A stretch of DNA of 35,703 nt from a virus, in IMG/VR virus record IMGVR_UViG_3300021181_000027, positions 1 to 35,703 of that record; one strand, written 5' to 3'. The stretch's first letter is position 1; each line of letters starts with the position of its first letter. The notes beneath the pieces are model-generated. The model saw only the letters and a program-made list of their open reading frames with translations. It was not told the DNA's origin and made no database searches. Below, one piece after another: positions 31,892 to 35,703 of the stretch. Position numbers and translations under genes: made by a program.

Positions 31892-31940
31892 AGGCCAGGG
31901 CGACGGCGTAGTAGAAGATGAGGATCAGGGCGTCGATCAC
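31857..31940 (-). CDS. one-helix membrane peptide, 27 aa
   Basis: GTG start at 31940, four bases after the stop of the upstream minus-strand gene. The product is a single hydrophobic helix (DALILIFYYAVALAFMYWV) with a basic end RRGRKL, typical of tiny inner-membrane peptides. No ribosome site of note; support is the helix, the positive tail and operon spacing. Confidence 0.45.
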   Translation of the reverse strand: MIDALILIFYYAVALAFMYWVRRGRKL

Positions 31941-31944
31941 GGGG

Positions 31945-32355
31945 TTAGGCAGAGGCTGATTTGCGCTGTTCCATTTCCTGCTCGCGCCATTTTTCTTCAA
32001 ATTCGTCTTGGTAGGCGGCTAACAGTTCCGCGTTTTCGCCGCGAAGGGCAAGCAGGGCTCCGGCCACGGAGATCAGGTACACGACGGGGATTCCCGCGAG
32101 AGCAAGGGAATAGTTCGTGATCCAGACGCCGTAGTCGCGATGCAGCGCCCAGATGACTTCGCACTGGGCCACGATTGGCGAGCCGGCGGATGCGAGGGCC
32201 TGCCACACCCCATTCGATGCGTATACGATCACGGCGGTCCAGATCCAGCAGGTGCCGATGAGAATCGTAGTGCACCAGCCAGCGGCATGAGCGATCGGGC
32301 GTCCGATGATTACTCCGGCCCAGCCTGTAAGCGTGCGGCAGCGCTTCAGTTTCAT
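31945..32355 (-). CDS. membrane protein with 2-3 helices
   Basis: 136 residues from ATG 32355. Hydrophobic stretches lie at about GWCTTILIGTCWIWTAVIVY and SLALAGIPVVYLISVAGALL, with a possible first one near GWAGVIIGRP. The C-terminal tail is charged (AAYQDEFEEKWREQEMEQRK) and likely cytoplasmic and helical. I do not recognise the family. It is part of a four-gene minus-strand set driven from the 32773-32908 control region. Superinfection exclusion is a possible role for such phage membrane proteins, but there is no direct evidence. Confidence 0.6.
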   Translation of the reverse strand: MKLKRCRTLTGWAGVIIGRPIAHAAGWCTTILIGTCWIWTAVIVYASNGVWQALASAGSPIVAQCEVIWALHRDYGVWITNYSLALAGIPVVYLISVAGALLALRGENAELLAAYQDEFEEKWREQEMEQRKSASA

Positions 32356-32407
32356 GCCGAATTAGTGCGGCGGGCAGGGAAAACTTCTCAGCTTTTGCGA
32401 TGCGCTA

Positions 32408-32590
32408 TTAGAGTCGCGGCTTATGGTCTCGATCAGAGGGGTTGCAAGCAGGACACGGCGCGCCCGCTCCGCATCCGCATGCGTCGGCGCGCGAGCTATT
32501 GCCGTTCCAAGGTCTGTCGGGGTGGTTTTCGCAAACCCAGCCGGAGTCGTCGCAGACATGGCAAGGCGGCGTTTCATTGCGCGGCGTCAT
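32408..32590 (-). CDS. small zinc-finger-type protein, 60 aa
   Basis: ATG at 32590 overlaps the upstream minus-strand stop (ATGA). CHVCDDSGWVCENHPDRPW, then ACGCGAGAPCPACNP, gives a six-or-more-Cys, DnaJ-like zinc knuckle pattern (CxxC-x-x-x-G-x-x-x ... CxCGxGxPCPxCN). I recall this small protein type from many phages and prophages; its role is unknown, perhaps RNA or protein binding. Confidence 0.7.
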   Translation of the reverse strand: MTPRNETPPCHVCDDSGWVCENHPDRPWNGNSSRADACGCGAGAPCPACNPSDRDHKPRL

Positions 32591-32772
32591 CCGGTGAATT
32601 TCTCGTCGCCAGGCTTCGGGGGCTTCTTGTTGGTCTTCCGCCAACGGGCCCAGCGACCTAGGGCGCGGTTGCGGGCGGCGTCCGTTTTGTCGTCCTGCGT
32701 CGCTGATGACCAACGCATGGCGGCGAGGGCCTGGGCGGTTCGATTTTTCTTCGCGGCCTTCTTTTTCGCCAT
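32587..32772 (-). CDS. small basic protein, 61 aa
   Basis: ATG at 32772 with TAGGAG a few bases upstream on the minus strand. Product starts MAKKKAAKKNRTAQALAAMR and continues with a helical, Arg/Ala-rich unit (KTDAARNRALGRWARWRKTN). It is like short basic proteins with an A-x-x-R-W repeat found in soil bacteria and phages, possibly DNA-binding. First gene of the minus-strand set; an operator-like palindrome lies 16 bases upstream of its start. Confidence 0.65.
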   Translation of the reverse strand: MAKKKAAKKNRTAQALAAMRWSSATQDDKTDAARNRALGRWARWRKTNKKPPKPGDEKFTG

Positions 32773-32787
32773 GAACTCCTAAGAGTG

Positions 32788-32888
32788 TAGCGTGCGGACG
32801 CATGACTATGCCGGTCGGGAATTTCCTAGTTGTTATGCGTGCGGACGCATGATCTACTAGGATCGCCTCTTATGCGTGCGGACGCATA
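32788..32888. promoter_or_regulatory. divergent control region with three palindromic operator-like sites
   Basis: Three copies of the 16-bp palindrome ATGCGTGCGGACGCAT: 32788-32803 (first two bases differ), 32835-32850 (perfect) and 32872-32887 (perfect, extending to 18 bp). Centres are 47 and 37 bases apart. They lie between the divergent starts at 32772 (minus) and 32909 (plus), an arrangement typical of a repressor switch region. The cognate repressor is not identified. Confidence 0.75.
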
Positions 32889-32908
32889 GAGGGTAAGGGA
32901 AGGCAGAT

Positions 32909-33436
32909 ATGGAATCCAGTTCAACTTTGAGATTTGAGCCGAACGTGCCGGTGGACGTGGCTTTGAAGTATGCCGGCGGGTTTCAGGTGACGTCGACGAA
33001 GACGAACCTGCCGCAGATGATGTACACGCTGACCGACGGGCGCCGGATGTATCTGGACCTGGCGGTGGCGGCGCGGGTGGATGCGCTGGGCGTGCCAAAG
33101 GGGCAGTCGTTCACGATCTGCAAAGTCGGGAAGGGCAAAGACGCGCAGTGGGCGGTGGGCAGCAAAGAAGCCGTGGCGGAGGCTGTGCCAGTGGTGCGGA
33201 GGCCTGCGCCACTCGAGTTTCCGGCGAAGCCGGAAGAGAGCTCGGCCGACGTGCGATCGCGCCAGGTAGTGGCTTCGGCGGACAACTCGATGCGGGCGTA
33301 TCTGAAGGCAGCGGTTTCCGCGGTGGCTGATACGGAGAAGTACGCGCACTCGATAGGAAGGGAGCTGACGTTCAGCTCGGCCGACGTGCTGACGGCGGCG
33401 ATTTTTCTGGCGCAGATGAGAGGGGGCCAGTGCTGA
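32909..33436 (+). CDS. conserved early phage protein, 175 aa
   Basis: From ATG 32909, just after the third operator-like site, with GGGAAGG as ribosome site. The N-terminal ~90 residues are a beta-rich unit: LRFEPNVPVDVALKYAGGFQ, MYTLTDGRRMYLDLAVAARV, and GVPKGQSFTICKVGKG. Resemblance to small conserved proteins of Acidobacteriota and their phages is from memory. A Pro/Glu-rich linker follows, then a helical end (MRAYLKAAVSAVADTEKYAH) reaching LTAAIFLAQM. A single-strand DNA or RNA-binding role has been a thought, but there is no motif that proves it. Being first after the operators, it is probably an early, repressor-controlled gene. Confidence 0.65.
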   Translation: MESSSTLRFEPNVPVDVALKYAGGFQVTSTKTNLPQMMYTLTDGRRMYLDLAVAARVDALGVPKGQSFTICKVGKGKDAQWAVGSKEAVAEAVPVVRRPAPLEFPAKPEESSADVRSRQVVASADNSMRAYLKAAVSAVADTEKYAHSIGRELTFSSADVLTAAIFLAQMRGGQC

Positions 33437-33522
33437 TTTTGAGGTTGTTCAGAATCGCGGCGGAGCTGGGGAAGGGCTTATGGGACGTGGTGATGGTGAT
33501 GTTCCGGAGGAAACCGAAATGA
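33430..33522 (+). CDS. small basic membrane-type peptide, 30 aa
   Basis: GTG 33430 overlaps the upstream gene by 7 bases, and the stop overlaps the next ATG (ATGA 33519-33522). Sequence VLILRLFRIAAELGKGLWD then VVMVMFRRKPK is an amphipathic or membrane helix with a basic end. Coupling on both sides is the main support. Confidence 0.45.
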   Translation: MLILRLFRIAAELGKGLWDVVMVMFRRKPK

Positions 33523-33692
33523 GTCAGCACTGGGAGGATCGGGACGCGGAGGACCGGCGGGCGTTTCTGCTGGTGCTGTTCGGGGCGGATCCGCGGGATG
33601 TCCGGACGCGGACGTATGGGCGCGAGGTGGCGATCGGGCTGGCGATCGGCCTGGCGATCGGAGTGGTGATATTGGCGGCGGTGTTGCGGTGA
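33519..33692 (+). CDS. small membrane protein, 57 aa
   Basis: ATG 33519 in an ATGA overlap. A charged N-terminal half (SQHWEDRDAEDRRAFLLVLF) is followed by one long hydrophobic helix EVAIGLAIGLAIGVVILAAV and ends LR. The GLAIGLAIG stretch is encoded by an imperfect GGGCTGGCGATC repeat. Function unknown; it resembles small phage membrane proteins of early operons. Confidence 0.5.
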   Translation: MSQHWEDRDAEDRRAFLLVLFGADPRDVRTRTYGREVAIGLAIGLAIGVVILAAVLR

Positions 33693-33744
33693 AGCGGCGC
33701 TCACTTTTAGGGGTCCTGCGGGATCAGAAAGCGAGGATACAACC

Positions 33745-33783
33745 ATGGGCGAACCAGTCGTTGTGTGGCCACCGGTTAACTAG
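33745..33783 (+). CDS. possible leader peptide, 12 aa
   Basis: ATG 33745 with GCGAGGAT upstream encodes MGEPVVVWPPVN and stops eight bases before a strong hairpin (33791-33814). The Trp-Pro-Pro run could slow a ribosome. A leader-peptide/attenuator arrangement is possible, but short ORFs arise by chance. Confidence 0.25.
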   Translation: MGEPVVVWPPVN

Positions 33784-33790
33784 GTCGGGG

Positions 33791-33814
33791 GGTCCGCTTG
33801 GCGCCAGGCGGACC
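33791..33814 (+). terminator. GC-rich hairpin, possible attenuator
   Basis: GGTCCGC (33791-33797) pairs with GCGGACC (33808-33814) around a TTGGCGCCAG centre that is itself nearly palindromic. No T-run follows, so a classical Rho-independent terminator is not shown. Confidence 0.4.
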
Positions 33815-33823
33815 GCTTCCTCC

Positions 33824-33882
33824 AAACCGGTTTGCAAACCGGTTTTGCCAAACCGGTTTTGCCGGGAAAACCAAACCGGTTT
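33824..33882. promoter_or_regulatory. cluster of four perfect AAACCGGTTT palindromes
   Basis: AAACCGGTTT at 33824-33833, 33836-33845, 33850-33859 and 33873-33882 (start-to-start 12, 14 and 23 bases). The cluster lies in a ~335-base gap without a sure gene, ahead of an AT-rich stretch containing TATACT (33930-33935), a candidate -10 element without a clear -35. Operator array or iteron-like origin are the two readings. Confidence 0.7.
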
Positions 33883-33955
33883 GGGCGCCTTAATAAGGAC
33901 CGCGCGCGCGGGCGCAGTGGAAGTTTCTATATACTCCAGTAGTGTAAAAACACAA

Positions 33956-33994
33956 AGCAGCAGCAGAAGAAGACTCGGAGGAGCTGCTGCTGCT
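33956..33994 (+). promoter_or_regulatory. CAG/CTG-repeat hairpin with Shine-Dalgarno-like loop
   Basis: AGCAGCAGCAG (33956-33966) is the exact reverse complement of CTGCTGCTGCT (33984-33994). The 17-base loop contains CGGAGGAG. If transcribed, the ribosome-site sequence would be displayed in, or sequestered beside, the stem upstream of the gene at 34028. Confidence 0.5.
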
Positions 33995-34027
33995 GCCTTC
34001 GCTGTTGGTTCGCCTGGTGTGACCACG

Positions 34028-34204
34028 ATGTTCTGCAAGACCTGCGGAGAGCCGGCGGACCGGTTGTGCGCGCTGTGCGATGAGCCGGCGTGCGGGAAGC
34101 ACCTGATCGTGGATCGCCTGGGAGCGAGCGCGGACGACGTGTTCGAATATGGCATCTGCGAAGAGTGCGCTAGGGGGCTGAGTGGAAGCGCTCGGCCGAA
34201 TTGA
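34028..34204 (+). CDS. B-box-like zinc-finger small protein, 58 aa
   Basis: From ATG 34028: CKTCGEPADRLCALCDEPAC, then GKHLIVDR and CEEC. This spacing (CxxC-x7-CxxC-x4-C-x2-H ... CxxC) is like the small cross-brace B-box/ZnF types found in bacterial and phage mini-proteins. Likely a metal-stabilised protein-protein or RNA contact module. The frame is open further upstream through the palindromic cluster, but that part has no protein-like features. Confidence 0.6.
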   Translation: MFCKTCGEPADRLCALCDEPACGKHLIVDRLGASADDVFEYGICEECARGLSGSARPN

Positions 34205-34436
34205 TCCGCTGGCCAGGCAACACGCTGCGGCGCACGCCAAGCTTCGCAAGGGCATGTGTCTGTGCGGGAGTTGCCGGAAGTGCCGGCATCGGGCGACGGT
34301 GCAGCGACTGCGGGACGATTCGCGATTGAATCCGCAACGGCCGGAGTTGACCAGGGAGTTTCCGATATTCGCGGAAGAGCTCGCTTCGACGATGCGGTAC
34401 GCGGTGCGGTCGGGTTTTCGGCGCGGGGCGCAGTAG
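34182..34436 (+). CDS. small Cys-rich basic protein, 84 aa
   Basis: From GTG 34182, overlapping the upstream gene by 23 bases. GMCLCGSCRKCRHRATVQRL is a C-x-C-x-x-C-x-x-C-x-H/R knuckle followed by a basic helix, as in short phage proteins with a C-G-x-C-x-x-C-x-x-R core. The C-terminal part is helical (REFPIFAEELASTMRYAVRS). DNA or RNA binding is likely but unproven. Confidence 0.6.
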   Translation: MEALGRIDPLARQHAAAHAKLRKGMCLCGSCRKCRHRATVQRLRDDSRLNPQRPELTREFPIFAEELASTMRYAVRSGFRRGAQ

Positions 34437-34483
34437 TATACTGGGTCGCGAGCGGCCCATTACAGTGAGGGCTGGAAACCCGG

Positions 34484-35098
34484 ATGTTCAAAAAAAGGCC
34501 GAAAAAACAGCCGAAAACGAAGCGAGCGGCCCGAAATAGTTATTCTGAGCCGTTCAAGCGGGATTACTTCTCGGCGGACGAAATCAGGCGTTTTTTCGCG
34601 GTTTTAAAGGGAAATCGGGACAAAGCGATGTTTCGGGTCATGTACCTGAAAGCGCTGCGGGCTTCCGAGGTCGGCATGCTGCGGATGGAAGACTATCACG
34701 AGCGTGAGGGGCGGCTGTTCGTGCGCCGGCTGAAGCATTCGAAAGCTGGTGAATTTCGATTGCATCGGCAAGAGGGCCAATTCCTGCGCGCGTGGATCCG
34801 GGAGCGCGGGCGCGCGCCGGGCGCGATTTTTCGATCGCGGAATCATCGGCCGATATCGCGGCGGCAGTTGGATCGCCTGGTGAAACAGTACGGCGCCGCG
34901 GCGGGGTTGCCGGCAGAGAAGTGCCATGCGCACGCGTTCAAGCATTCGCGGGGGACGCACCTGCTCAGCGACACGCGGGACATCACGCTGGTCCAGGACC
35001 AGCTCGGGCATCGGAACATCCAGAACACGATGATCTATGCCGAGGTGTCGAATCCCGCGCGGGAGGATTTGTTCGAAAAGCAGAAGGATCGGTGGTGA
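34484..35098 (+). CDS. minimal tyrosine recombinase/integrase
   Basis: 204 residues: a basic tail (KKRPKKQPKTKRAARN) and then directly the catalytic domain, with no N-terminal core-binding (SAM-like) domain. Catalytic positions: Arg I in YLKALRASEVGMLR; the beta-hairpin Lys in RRLKHSKAG; H-x-x-K-H in HAHAFKHSRGTHLL, where nearly all relatives have H-x-x-R, so Arg II is replaced by Lys; the later His in QLGHRNIQNTM and the nucleophile Tyr in MIYAEV. It is either a subfamily that uses Lys or a weakened enzyme. Likely catalyses integration/excision or dimer resolution of the element. Candidate -10 TATACT at 34437-34442. Confidence 0.8.
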   Translation: MFKKRPKKQPKTKRAARNSYSEPFKRDYFSADEIRRFFAVLKGNRDKAMFRVMYLKALRASEVGMLRMEDYHEREGRLFVRRLKHSKAGEFRLHRQEGQFLRAWIRERGRAPGAIFRSRNHRPISRRQLDRLVKQYGAAAGLPAEKCHAHAFKHSRGTHLLSDTRDITLVQDQLGHRNIQNTMIYAEVSNPAREDLFEKQKDRW

Positions 35099-35101
35099 AC
35101 G

Positions 35102-35206
35102 ATGGTGGCGGAACGACAGATATGGCCGGTAGTGAACTTCGAAGACGAAAGACTTGTGATGGCAGCGGTTGCGAGCTGGCACCTGTGCGAGTCCCATGCT
35201 GGCTGA
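35102..35206 (+). CDS. small hypothetical peptide, 34 aa
   Basis: ATG 35102 a few bases after the recombinase stop. Product MVAERQIWPVVNFEDERLVM, then AAVASWHLCESHAG, looks like a small folded amphipathic unit. The stop overlaps the next start by 11 bases. No family known. Confidence 0.4.
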   Translation: MVAERQIWPVVNFEDERLVMAAVASWHLCESHAG

Positions 35207-35348
35207 TCGGGAAGGACCGAGCGATGAGCTGATACTCTCCGTGAGGGACAACCTGGCGGCTGCTATTGCGCGAGAGCAAAAGGAGAGTGTGGTGCGCGCC
35301 ACGCTGCTGAATCGGGCTTTTAACGAGTTGGGTAAGCCGGTGGTGTGA
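35196..35348 (+). CDS. small helical protein, 50 aa
   Basis: ATG 35196 overlaps the upstream peptide; its stop overlaps the next ATG (TGATG, 35346-35350). Helical and charged: SDELILSVRDNLAAAIAREQ, then SVVRATLLNRAFNEL. Possibly a small oligomeric regulator or host-takeover peptide. Unknown family. Confidence 0.5.
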   Translation: MLADREGPSDELILSVRDNLAAAIAREQKESVVRATLLNRAFNELGKPVV

Positions 35349-35620
35349 TGGAAGCCGTCGCGCTGATGGAGGCCTGCAAGCGGGAATACGAGCTCGCGAA
35401 GCGCGGCGGTTACGAGCTGCCGCTGCTAATCAGTCTGTCGGCGGCCGTCGGCCTTGTGGCTAGTCTTCAGTTGGCGCTGCGGCATCCGGAGATGAAGGGA
35501 CCATCGGAGAAGATCGCGCGCGGCGTGGTGGCCGCGATGATTCAGCGGACGCGGGACGACGGGTTTGTGGCGTGCGCTGAGCTGATGGAGTTGGGGAACG
35601 ATCCGGCGAACGACCAATGA
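35348..35620 (+). CDS. conserved hypothetical helical protein, 90 aa
   Basis: From ATG 35348 (a GTG lies three bases upstream). Helix-rich: VALMEACKREYELAKRGGYE, then LPLLISLSAAVGLVASLQLAL (partly hydrophobic), and RGVVAAMIQRTRDDGF. It ends in an ATGA overlap with the next gene. No recognised domain. Confidence 0.55.
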   Translation: MEAVALMEACKREYELAKRGGYELPLLISLSAAVGLVASLQLALRHPEMKGPSEKIARGVVAAMIQRTRDDGFVACAELMELGNDPANDQ

Positions 35621-35703
35621 CCGAGGGTCAAGAGTGCGAAGTCTCGGTGGCCGATGCGAGCGGGAAGCGGTGGACGATGACGGTGCGCGCGTCTTCGGTC
35701 AAT
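35617..35703 (+). CDS. start of a further gene, cut by the window end
   Basis: ATG 35617 overlaps the upstream stop (ATGA) and the frame is open to the last base (29 codons). VSVADASGKRWTMTVRASS suggests a beta strand pair. Too short to name. Confidence 0.5.
   Translation, partial: MTEGQECEVSVADASGKRWTMTVRASSVN

Noticed and set aside
32833-32888. Xer/dif-like site from TTATGCG and CGCATA motifs
   Set aside because: dif sites have 11-bp arms with a 6-8 bp centre; here the arms are 6-7 bp with a 4-bp centre in three copies, which fits operators better.
33689-34027. Long N-terminal extension of the zinc-finger gene at 34028
   Set aside because: Although GTG 33689 overlaps the upstream stop, the frame runs through the palindromic cluster and CAG hairpin and shows no protein-like features.
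1-35703. tRNA or rRNA genes
   Set aside because: No cloverleaf or T-arm signature was found on reading either strand.

Overview
The window reads as one strand-biased gene block of a tailed double-stranded DNA phage or prophage with a P22-like (podovirus) virion plan. It is GC-rich, with many GTG starts and ATGA/GTGA stop-start overlaps. No ribosomal or housekeeping gene lies in it. The base composition and the abundant AGCCAGY/AGGAGTC heptanucleotide repeats fit a soil Acidobacteriota host of the Solibacter/Bryobacter kind; that assignment is inference and not proven here. No terminase, clear endolysin, tRNA or att site is visible, so the phage genome continues beyond both ends.

Layout. Positions 1-1304 hold five short overlapping genes: a sigma-region-4-like regulator open at its 5' end, two unknowns, a KTSC-domain protein and a one-helix membrane peptide. 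Positions 1305-31378 are the virion module: portal, small accessory genes, scaffold-like protein, decoration-like protein, HK97-fold major capsid protein, a second capsid-sized protein, fibre-like proteins, connector-like proteins, a 1382-residue gp10-like/modular tail protein, a phage-borne FliA-type sigma factor, a 1003-residue tail protein, a GNAT acetyltransferase, two Ala/Gln-rich ejection-type proteins and a 1546-residue ejected 'polyvalent' protein. The last combines DIFDxYA motifs, a ParB-like domain and an FtsK-gamma winged helix. This order matches P22 (portal, scaffold, coat, gp4, gp10, gp7/gp20/gp16). Four products of this module carry Sec-type signals, which is unusual for virion genes. 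One small Tat-signal gene sits on the opposite strand at 19728-20039.

Positions 31375-31891 hold a small membrane protein and a winged-helix protein. Positions 31857-32772 hold four short minus-strand genes. Positions 32773-32908 are a control region with three copies of the palindrome ATGCGTGCGGACGCAT, facing a plus-strand module that runs to the end (32909-35703). That module contains small membrane and cysteine-rich proteins, a second control region with four perfect AAACCGGTTT palindromes plus hairpins, a minimal tyrosine recombinase and several small genes.

Most notable: (1) the ejected polyvalent protein carries an FtsK-gamma domain, the part of FtsK that recognises KOPS and activates XerD, while the same element encodes a stripped-down Xer/Int-type recombinase; (2) a ~50-bp palindromic element is present four times in the only reading frame that is open through it, twice inside genes and twice as a tiny ORF coupled by 4-nt overlaps to both neighbours; (3) a second palindrome (GGACGGGTC/GACCCGTCC) lies just ahead of the hydrophobic core of three signal peptides; (4) there are two separate palindromic operator-like clusters.
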